Positions 26,752-32,873 of a stretch of DNA of 32,873 bases are shown one piece after another. The DNA comes from Desulfocapsaceae bacterium. GTDB lineage: Bacteria > Desulfobacterota > Desulfobulbia > Desulfobulbales > Desulfocapsaceae. Below the pieces are notes generated by a model that saw only the letters and a list, made by a program, of their open reading frames with translations, was not told the origin of the DNA and searched no databases. The DNA lies in the NCBI GenBank assembly GCA_028697885.1, contig JAQVER010000044.1:1-32873 (forward strand), written 5' to 3'. The first letter of the stretch is position 1; each line of letters starts with the position of its first letter. Position numbers and translations under genes: made by a program.

Positions 26752-28383
26752 TTAGCTTAGAATCTTCCCCATCAACTTTTCGGCCTGTTCCAGAAAAGGT
26801 CCAAATGTCCTGGCGTCAAGAGCGCTGATCACTACCCCTTCCCGTCTGGCCTCAGCCAGGAGCTGTTCGCCCACTCCCTCCCTATCAATCTTATTAAAGA
26901 CTTTAAGGCAAGGAATATCCTCCAGCTCCAGTTTCCGCAGCAGATCCTCCACCACCTGCATCTGCTCCCGAAAGCAGGGATTGGACAGGTCAATAACATG
27001 AACCAGAAGATCCGCCTCCTGTAGTTCCTCAAGTGTGGCAGCAAAGGCCTGCAACAAGTCAGCGGGCAGATGACGGATAAATCCCACCGTATCGGTGACC
27101 ACCACCTCCATTTCATGGGGAAAGCGGAGCCTGCGGCTGGTGGGATCAAGAGTGGCAAAGAGTTTGTCTTCGGCTGTGATATCGCTGTTGGTCAAGGTAT
27201 TGAGCAATGTTGACTTGCCAGCATTAGTATAACCGACCAAAGAGAGTACCGGCAGCTCCTTCTTCCGACGTCTGCCTCGTCTACGGTAGCGCTCCTTTCC
27301 AACCTGTTCCAGCTCTTTGGTCAGCCTGGCCAGCCGGTCATCAATACGCCGCCGGTGGGTCTCAAGCTTGGTCTCGCCAGGACCTCGGGTGCCGATCCCG
27401 CCACTCAAACGGGAGAGCGCATCATCACGCGAAGAGAGACGGGGCAGCATATATTTCAACTGCGCCATCTCCACCTGCAACCGCCCTTCACGACTCAAGG
27501 CCCGATGGGCAAAGATATCAAGGATCAACTGAGTGCGGTCGATCACCCGCATCTCGGTATAATCGGTGATCGAGCGGATTTGGGAAGGATTGAGCTCCTG
27601 ATTGAAGATGAAGAGGTTGGCATCCAGTTGCAGGGCTCGGATCATGATCTCAGCAAGCTTTCCTTTCCCTATAATCAAACGGTGATTTACCTTCCTGCTC
27701 CTCTGGAGCACGGTATCAAGGACCAGAATATTATCAGAACGGGTCAGTTCGGCAAGTTCGGCCAAAGATTCCTCGGCCTGAAGCTGAGACTCGGTACTCA
27801 CACTGACCAGGATCGCCCGATCCTGACCCTTATCAACAGCGGTCGTGGTTTGCTGACGGGCAAACTCGCTTTCAAGGGCAGCAATGAAATCGCTAAAGGA
27901 ATCCGTCTGACCAGCCGGGTGAACCGGCGCAAGAAAAGCCCAGTTTTTTCCTTCTGAGGCCACCGGTAGAAGATGGGCGGAGTAGAGTCGCTCCGGCAGG
28001 CCATCCGGAGTGATTTTCAAGACAGAGAGCAGATCGAGACGCAGGAAGAGAAGATCCATCAGATCTTCATCGCTGATCTCCTCTCCTGCCAGATGGGTAT
28101 GAATCAGACGCAGCCCTTTCAAACGGCCACCGGCACTCCGGACCGATCCCAAGCGGGGGATCATGATTCCCTTGAAATCACCAACCACAATCTGTTCCAC
28201 TTTGCCTGAACGGTGGACTAAAATCCCGACCTGCCGATTGATCTCAAAAGAAAGCTGACATAAGGCCTTGGCCATCTCCGGCGAGATGATCTGTTCCCTG
28301 GCCACCCGTTTGTTGGCCAGCCGTTCAAGGGCGGCCAGCTGATTTTTTTTCAGACCGCTGGTATTGCCGCTGACATTAGCGAT
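26752..28383 (-). CDS. hflX: GTPase HflX, ribosome-associated, with apparent ATC start
   Basis: HflX is a GTPase that binds the 50S subunit and can split stalled or hibernating ribosomes. The protein is 543 aa from 28383. The N-terminal ND1-like region runs to about 370, with IGKGKLAEI, and includes the glycine-rich block SGGIGTRGPGETKLE. The G domain follows with G1 GYTNAGKST, G2/G3 (TLDPTSRR, DTVGFI) and G4 NKID. A conventional GTG start at 28305 lacks a ribosome site and would drop 26 residues (NVSGNTSGLKKNQLAALERL) that match the usual HflX N-terminus. The only start consistent with them is ATC at 28383, seven bases after GGAGGG; no ATG, GTG or TTG occurs in frame before a TAA at 28410. 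A sequencing error (ATG read as ATC) is the main alternative. Confidence 0.93.
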   Translation of the reverse strand: MANVSGNTSGLKKNQLAALERLANKRVAREQIISPEMAKALCQLSFEINRQVGILVHRSGKVEQIVVGDFKGIMIPRLGSVRSAGGRLKGLRLIHTHLAGEEISDEDLMDLLFLRLDLLSVLKITPDGLPERLYSAHLLPVASEGKNWAFLAPVHPAGQTDSFSDFIAALESEFARQQTTTAVDKGQDRAILVSVSTESQLQAEESLAELAELTRSDNILVLDTVLQRSRKVNHRLIIGKGKLAEIMIRALQLDANLFIFNQELNPSQIRSITDYTEMRVIDRTQLILDIFAHRALSREGRLQVEMAQLKYMLPRLSSRDDALSRLSGGIGTRGPGETKLETHRRRIDDRLARLTKELEQVGKERYRRRGRRRKKELPVLSLVGYTNAGKSTLLNTLTNSDITAEDKLFATLDPTSRRLRFPHEMEVVVTDTVGFIRHLPADLLQAFAATLEELQEADLLVHVIDLSNPCFREQMQVVEDLLRKLELEDIPCLKVFNKIDREGVGEQLLAEARREGVVISALDARTFGPFLEQAEKLMGKILS

Positions 28384-28396
28384 AGTTGCTCCCTCC
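28381..28396 (-). promoter_or_regulatory. strong Shine-Dalgarno deciding the hflX start
   Basis: On the minus strand GGAGGG (28396-28391), seven spacer bases, then ATC (28383-28381). Near-perfect anti-SD pairing at ideal spacing marks this triplet as the initiation point although it is not a standard start codon. An ATG a few bases on (28374-28372) is out of frame and stops after eight codons. Confidence 0.6.
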
Positions 28397-28453
28397 GTAA
28401 TATTTTTTTATCCGCCACTGCATCACAATCATCTAAAACGATGGATACTAAGC

Positions 28454-28559
28454 GCAAAGGCCCAAAGACAAAGCGTACTAATCCTAAGGAATAAGGCGTA
28501 CAGTAAAATACGCTACAGTGACGAAGGATTAGTACAACGAAGTATTTGGGCCTTTTTGC
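28454..28559. repeat. nested ~106-bp inverted-repeat element
   Basis: Three stacked pairs of inverted arms share one centre: GCAAAGGCCCAAA (28454-28466) with TTTGGGCCTTTTTGC (28545-28559, a 2-nt insertion); GTACTAATCCT (28475-28485) with AGGATTAGTAC (28525-28535), perfect; GCGTA (28496-28500) with TACGC (28509-28513). It sits between the aminotransferase stop and the hflX leader. It could be a long transcribed hairpin, terminator or dispersed palindromic repeat. On the plus strand it ends in TTTTT. Confidence 0.7.
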
Positions 28560-28566
28560 AGCTGCA

Positions 28567-29871
28567 TCAGCTATTCAAATACTGGGTAATAGAATTGGCA
28601 ATAGTCTGAAAAATCTTGATAAACTTCTGTTCATCACGTTCCAGCAAGGTGATGCGAAAGCCTTGGAGTTCCGTGGCAAATGAGGTCAACGGCACCACAC
28701 AAACCCCGGTGGCACCAAGTAGATAATAGACAAAACGTTTATCTACAGAGGCACCAGGAACGGCAACCAGCGATTCTACCAGCTTGCGGATCTCATTGTT
28801 TTCAATGGGCAGAGTCTGTCGGTGATTCAGGATTCCTTCTTCAAAACAGACACTCATGTAAAAGGCGCCGTTCGGACGGTTGACCAACACTCCTTTGACA
28901 TCCTTCAGACTCTCATAAGCGATGTTGGAAAACTTTTCATAACGGTTGATCCTCTCTTCCAGATAGCCCTGATAGGCTGGATGGGTCACTACTTTGGGAT
29001 AAACCACCTGGGGCAAGGTTGTGGAGCAGACCTCGACCATCTTGGCATTAAGAATGGACTGGATATACTTGGCGAACATGGGGTCCTTGTCGCCGTTATA
29101 AACCTCTATCCAACCACAACGTGAACCGGGCCAGGGCATCTCCTTGGAGATACCACGCATGGCAATGGCCGGGACATCTCCGATCACATCGGAAAGGGAC
29201 GGCGTGGATGTTCCATTATAGACGATATGGTGATAGACCTCGTCGCAGATAATAAACAGATCGTAGCGATGGGCAATCTCGACAATGGCCTCAAGGATCT
29301 CCCGGGGATACACCGCACCTGTCGGGTTGTCAGGGTTAATAATCAGAATGCCGGCCACTGCCGGATTGTACTTGACACTTTTCTCCAGGTCATCGAGATC
29401 AGGGTACCAGTGATGATTCGGATCAAGGATATAGGTCAGGGGCTTGTCACCGGCGTGCGCTGCCTCGGCAGAAGAATGCGTGGTGTAACTGGGGGTCGGC
29501 ACCAGCACCCGGGCCGTACTTCTCAAAAAACCGAAGATCTTGGCAATGGCATCACCTAGACCATTAAAGAAGATAATATCCTCGGGATCAATCTGGGCTC
29601 CGCCCCGTTTATTGGTCTCGGCCGCGATAAACTCACGGGTGGACAACACACCCTTGGTAGGGCAATAGCCATAGGTCGCGTTATCCATCACTGCCTCAGC
29701 CACAATCTCCTTCATCCACAAGGGGATCTGTTCGCCTTTGGCAATGGGGTCACCAATATTCTCCCAATTGGTGGTCAACCCCAGTTTCTGCAACTTCATC
29801 CCGACATTAACGATATTCCTGATCTCGTATGTCAGTTCTCCGGCACCTTTGTGCACTATATCTGTTCTCAT
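28567..29871 (-). CDS. class I/II PLP-dependent aminotransferase
   Basis: This fold-type I aminotransferase of 434 aa has a PLP-binding Lys243 in GISKEMPWPGSRCGW, the conserved NPDNPTGAVYP before the cofactor site, IICDEVYHHIVY and the C-terminal arginine segment GFRITLLERDEQKF. The family includes aspartate/alanine-type aminotransferases (AlaA, AspC-like). Substrate cannot be read from sequence, but the overall pattern fits glutamate-alanine or aspartate use. AGGAG lies eight bases before the ATG. It follows the orphan regulator gene by 70 bp on the same strand and is separated from hflX by the nested inverted repeat. The N-terminus (HKGAGELTYEIRNIVNVG) is typical of the clade and not a targeting signal. 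Confidence 0.9.
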   Translation of the reverse strand: MRTDIVHKGAGELTYEIRNIVNVGMKLQKLGLTTNWENIGDPIAKGEQIPLWMKEIVAEAVMDNATYGYCPTKGVLSTREFIAAETNKRGGAQIDPEDIIFFNGLGDAIAKIFGFLRSTARVLVPTPSYTTHSSAEAAHAGDKPLTYILDPNHHWYPDLDDLEKSVKYNPAVAGILIINPDNPTGAVYPREILEAIVEIAHRYDLFIICDEVYHHIVYNGTSTPSLSDVIGDVPAIAMRGISKEMPWPGSRCGWIEVYNGDKDPMFAKYIQSILNAKMVEVCSTTLPQVVYPKVVTHPAYQGYLEERINRYEKFSNIAYESLKDVKGVLVNRPNGAFYMSVCFEEGILNHRQTLPIENNEIRKLVESLVAVPGASVDKRFVYYLLGATGVCVVPLTSFATELQGFRITLLERDEQKFIKIFQTIANSITQYLNS

Positions 29872-29941
29872 TGAACAAACTCCTGAATAAAAATTAACGC
29901 ATGACCAATTATACTTGGAACCAAGTCAAAAAACTTACCAC

Positions 29942-31303
29942 TTAAAACTTAAAATTCAAATCATATCTTTGTAATTTATTCTGCAGGGTCTTTCTGGTAA
30001 TGCCAAGACGTCTGGCCGCTTCACTCTTGTTGCCGCCGGTTTCTTCCAGGGTCTGAAGAATCAGAACCCTTTCTGCTTCCTGCAATGAAGAGGGAGCAGC
30101 AATTTCCCCTTCCTGCTTCTGAATGGGCAAAGGAAGACTTTTTTCACTGAGTTGCTCACCGCGCATGAGGATCACCCCACGTTCAATGGCATTTTCAAGT
30201 TCCCGCACATTGCCGGGCCAGCCATAACTGACAAGCAACTCCATACACCTGGGGGTGACCGAATCCACTGTCCGGCGGTTCTTCTCGGCAAATTTCCGGA
30301 CGAAATAATCAACCAGCAAGGGGATATCTCCCCTTCGCGCCCGCAGGGGCGGCACGGCCAGTGTCACCACATTCAAACGATAATAAAGATCCTCCCGAAA
30401 ATTCCCCGTCTTCACCTCGAAGGCCAGATCACGATTGGTGGCCGCCAGGATCCGCACATCCACCTTGAGGGTCTCCTCCCCGCCCACCCTTTGCAGCTCA
30501 TGTTCCTGCAGGACCCGCAGCAACTTGACCTGCATGGCCTGGGTCGTCTCGCCTATTTCGTCGAGAAAGAGCGTGCCCCCATCCGCCTGGACAAACTTTC
30601 CTTCCCGCCGCCGGTCAGCGCCGGTAAAGGCCCCCTTTTCATGGCCAAAGAGTTCAGACTCCAGCAGGGTGTCGGCCAAGGCCGCACAGTTGACCTTGAC
30701 AAAAGGCCCGTCATGCCGGTCACTGTTGGTATGCAACTCGGCTGCAACAAGTTCCTTGCCCGTTCCCGACTCACCGGTAATTAAAACTGTGGCCTCAGTG
30801 GCAGCCACATAGGAAATCATTTCCAGCAGTTCCTGTATGGGTGGAGAATTTCCGATAATAGAACTGCGCAAAGGATGCCCTTTGTGCTCACCGGCCTGCA
30901 CCTGTTGTCGTTTTTCCGCCACCTGATGATGATCCAAGGCCCGGGTCAAGGTCAGACGCAGACGGTCGAAATCAAGGGGCTTGGTCAGATAATCATGGGC
31001 TCCGTGCTTAATCGCCTCAACGGCATCATCCACCGAGGAATAAGCGGTCATAATCACCACCGGCAGGGCGGGTTTCAGGGCATGGATCCGGGTAAAGGCC
31101 TCCATTCCATCCATCCTGGCCATACGCACATCCATGAGCACCGCATCAAAGTCGGACTTTTCCACGGCTTCAACTGCAGTACGGCCATCATCGGCCTCCA
31201 CGCACCGCCAACCCCATTCCCTGAACATGGAACAGAGCATATAGCGATGCACCTGTTCATCATCCACCACCAGAATGGTTACCTGCTTTCCTTCCTTGAC
31301 CAC
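29942..31303 (-). CDS. orphan sigma-54-dependent response regulator (NtrC family)
   Basis: The protein is 453 aa. Receiver domain with acidic pocket D14-D15 and phospho-acceptor D58 (AVLMDVRMARMDG), a short linker, AAA+ domain with Walker A GESGTGKE, the GAFTGA sigma-54 loop and Walker B GGTLFLDEIGETT, then a Fis-type helix-turn-helix (ETGGNKSEAARRLGITRKTLQNKL). The start is a GTG with GGGAG five bases upstream. No histidine kinase is next to it, so it is an orphan in this window; the kinase may lie elsewhere or the gene may answer a remote sensor. It follows an iron-sulfur flavoprotein gene by 30 bp, which suggests co-transcription. Its target genes are not evident. Confidence 0.93.
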   Translation of the reverse strand: MVKEGKQVTILVVDDEQVHRYMLCSMFREWGWRCVEADDGRTAVEAVEKSDFDAVLMDVRMARMDGMEAFTRIHALKPALPVVIMTAYSSVDDAVEAIKHGAHDYLTKPLDFDRLRLTLTRALDHHQVAEKRQQVQAGEHKGHPLRSSIIGNSPPIQELLEMISYVAATEATVLITGESGTGKELVAAELHTNSDRHDGPFVKVNCAALADTLLESELFGHEKGAFTGADRRREGKFVQADGGTLFLDEIGETTQAMQVKLLRVLQEHELQRVGGEETLKVDVRILAATNRDLAFEVKTGNFREDLYYRLNVVTLAVPPLRARRGDIPLLVDYFVRKFAEKNRRTVDSVTPRCMELLVSYGWPGNVRELENAIERGVILMRGEQLSEKSLPLPIQKQEGEIAAPSSLQEAERVLILQTLEETGGNKSEAARRLGITRKTLQNKLQRYDLNFKF

Positions 31304-31333
31304 TCTTGCTCCCTTTCCACCCGTTTCTTGTTA

Positions 31334-31909
31334 TTATTTCTCTAGCTTTTTCAGCAGCCAGGCCATGTTCTGTCCCAGAACGCGCATGGTCTGCATTCCT
31401 TCCTCATCCTTGGCCACCTCTTCTTTTTCACGCCCCATCCCGATGTTCCAATAATTAGAACCGACCACGATCATCTGGCCAATGAGAAAAAAATGATTCA
31501 TGGAATCAAAGACATGAATGGCACCTGCCCGCCTGGCGGCAACAACAGCCGCGCCAAGTTTCCTTTTAAAAAGATCTCCGTTTGCCCGGCTGACCATGCC
31601 GCAACGATCCATCAACGCTTTCATCTCCGGGGAGACATCGGCAAAGTAGGTAGGTGAGCCAAGCAGAATAGCGTCTGCTCCTTTCATCTTATCAAGACAG
31701 TCATTGATGCAATCCTTCTTTACAGCACAGTAGCCGTCCTTATTCTTGAAACACTCATAACAGGCAATACAGCCACGAAGCTCCTGACCTGCAAGCTGTA
31801 CTAGCTCCGTCTCAACACCTGCATCCTCAAGCTCAGCAAGAACGGTCTTGAGCAGAAGCGCGGTATTCCCATCTTTTCTGGCACTGCCACTGAATGCTAC
31901 AACTTTCAT
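31334..31909 (-). CDS. iron-sulfur flavoprotein (Isf-type, flavodoxin fold)
   Basis: This 191-aa NADPH-dependent FMN reductase-like protein has the FMN phosphate loop SGSARKDGNT at about 8-17 and LLGSPTYFADVSP further on. Between them is a compact cluster motif C47-x2-C50-x2-C53-x7-C61, with a fifth Cys at 67. That motif is the [4Fe-4S] site of Isf proteins from methanogens and sulfate reducers, which carry FMN and a cluster and shuttle electrons from ferredoxin. I chose the second of two adjacent ATGs because GGAGG is five bases from it and only two from the first. It follows the tamB stop by 22 bp, with which it has no obvious functional tie. A role in O2/H2O2 detoxification has been proposed for the family. 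Confidence 0.9.
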   Translation of the reverse strand: MKVVAFSGSARKDGNTALLLKTVLAELEDAGVETELVQLAGQELRGCIACYECFKNKDGYCAVKKDCINDCLDKMKGADAILLGSPTYFADVSPEMKALMDRCGMVSRANGDLFKRKLGAAVVAARRAGAIHVFDSMNHFFLIGQMIVVGSNYWNIGMGREKEEVAKDEEGMQTMRVLGQNMAWLLKKLEK

Positions 31910-31931
31910 CATTGCCTCCTTTTATATATAG

Positions 31932-32873
31932 TTATTTCTCAATAGACCAGAGCAAATCAGCTCCGCTCTTATCAGCACCGACCTCTGTCTCCACAGAAAA
32001 CCCCTTCCATAAATCATATCTGGCTTTAAACATCCCAGCAGAGGTAAACGGGTCATACCCATAACTGACATAGAGATCCTTAGACAACTCCTTCCCTATC
32101 ATCAATGATACATCTGAGGAGTCTGCACCACTTTCCACATAAATATCATTCAGCGCAAACTGATCTTGCAGGCGAGAAAGAATATTTTCCACAAATGCTC
32201 CGCCCTCCTCAAATCCAATACCTGAGGCCACAGCCCCCACCATGCTTCCCACCTGATGACTGATTCCAGAATAAGACCGGCCAGCCAGCAGCTCAGTCAG
32301 GATCTCGCTCTCGGCCATGGGAGGATCAGAAAAAAGTTTCAGATCCATATCATTCACGGTCCCCGAGGCGATCACCCCCACTGTCTTGTTTTTGTTTTTT
32401 TTCTGGGCCAGAACATCAATACCCGGATTATCCAGGGGACCACCCAGGAAAAAAAACCGTCCTCGGGAAATATCGAGGGCGCGATCCCTGACAACAAAGA
32501 TACCATCGTGCACGGCAAGACTCCCTTTACCGGTCAAGGGAAGACCGGGCGCATCATTCACCGTCACACTTCCCTGAAGCCGCCCCTTCAGACCAAAGGC
32601 ATCAATGGCGACATCCGGCCCAAGATCTACGATCACCGAGGTGTTCAGGGGCAGATCTTTTTTTTCGCTCTCTTTCCCACCGTCAACCAAGATGACATCA
32701 CGAGAGGCAGTCACCGAGCTATCAACATCTGTGATGGTTATAGAAGCTTTGGGAATCAACACCTTGCCGTTCAGCTGCATCACCCCCTTGCGCACCAAAA
32801 AGCGCAGATCAGGATCAATGAGAACCTCATAGTCAGGAGGGTGCGCCACCTCAAACCCCTTGCCAGTGGCAAT
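31932..32873 (-). CDS. tamB: TamB (DUF490) C-terminal part, cut by window edge
   Basis: The frame is open to the right edge, so this is the last ~313 residues of a larger protein, and the GTG within it at 32849 is not a true start. The sequence matches the DUF490 domain at the end of TamB: beta-strand-rich repeats, LKGRLQGSVTV, LTGKGSLAVHDGIFVV, RGRFFFLGGPLDNPGIDV, then SDPPMAESEILTELLAGRS and a terminal porin-like segment (LYVSYGYDP, GFSVETEVG, LLWSIEK). TamB is an inner-membrane-anchored periplasm-spanning protein that, with TamA, moves outer-membrane proteins or lipids. It supports a diderm cell plan. It is the first gene visible in the minus-strand unit that continues through the flavoprotein and regulator. 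Confidence 0.93.
   Translation of the reverse strand: MATGKGFEVAHPPDYEVLIDPDLRFLVRKGVMQLNGKVLIPKASITITDVDSSVTASRDVILVDGGKESEKKDLPLNTSVIVDLGPDVAIDAFGLKGRLQGSVTVNDAPGLPLTGKGSLAVHDGIFVVRDRALDISRGRFFFLGGPLDNPGIDVLAQKKNKNKTVGVIASGTVNDMDLKLFSDPPMAESEILTELLAGRSYSGISHQVGSMVGAVASGIGFEEGGAFVENILSRLQDQFALNDIYVESGADSSDVSLMIGKELSKDLYVSYGYDPFTSAGMFKARYDLWKGFSVETEVGADKSGADLLWSIEK

Noticed and set aside
30152..30784. 210-aa plus-strand open frame
   Set aside because: It is antisense to the NtrC-type regulator and has no domain signals.

Overview
The window is a dense, AT-moderate bacterial chromosome segment with no mobile elements, phage genes, tRNA, rRNA or CRISPR that I can see. Gene content and protein style point to a Gram-negative anaerobe of the Desulfobacterota, most likely Desulfobulbales. 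The clues are a selenocysteine-synthesis gene (selA), a Cys/Asp-liganded low-potential ferredoxin, an Isf-type iron-sulfur flavoprotein, LpxD/FabZ/TamB (an outer membrane), a short single-domain N-acetylglutamate synthase, a mixed-substrate-clade phosphofructokinase and two NtrC-type sigma-54 activators. Genus cannot be resolved from the sequence alone.

Layout. Positions 1-323 are an upstream tail plus the selA leader. Positions 324-5764 (+) hold selA, a protein with two degenerate GGDEF-like domains followed by TPR repeats (start overlapping the selA stop), a LOG-family nucleosidase and pilT. A ferredoxin gene (5921-6109) stands alone between its own promoter and a strong terminator. Positions 6205-13999 (+) form a housekeeping run: a four-helix membrane protein, alr, argS, a short membrane-anchored protein, an ArgA-type acetyltransferase, secA and a phosphofructokinase. 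Two adjacent ppk2 genes (14073-16023) run on the minus strand. After a divergent promoter region come a secreted ComEA-like helix-hairpin-helix protein, a CopZ-like metallochaperone, and a histidine kinase/NtrC-type regulator pair (to 20207). The minus strand from 24990 down to 20374 carries glmS, a DUF1343 (NamZ-like exo-muramidase) gene, lpxD and fabZ, a compact amino-sugar/cell-envelope operon. Divergent from it are pyrE, a 56-residue zinc-ribbon gene and a zinc-ribbon PilZ protein. The last third, on the minus strand from the right edge, holds the tamB 3' end, an iron-sulfur flavoprotein, an orphan NtrC-type regulator, a class I aminotransferase and hflX.

Themes. Envelope biogenesis is represented by GlmS, the NamZ-like protein, LpxD, FabZ, TamB, Alr and SecA. 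Surface behaviour and second messengers are represented by PilT, a PilZ protein and a GGDEF-derived scaffold. Polyphosphate/nucleotide energy storage is represented by the two PPK2 proteins.

Most worth checking are: an apparent non-canonical ATC initiation codon for hflX, placed ideally behind a strong Shine-Dalgarno; a nested ~106-bp inverted-repeat element just upstream of hflX; the degenerate GGDEF-TPR protein overlapping selA; the paired ppk2 genes with unusually well conserved DNA over the Walker B region; and the phosphofructokinase that has lost the usual metal-binding Asp. I did not find a clearly new defence or mobile system here.
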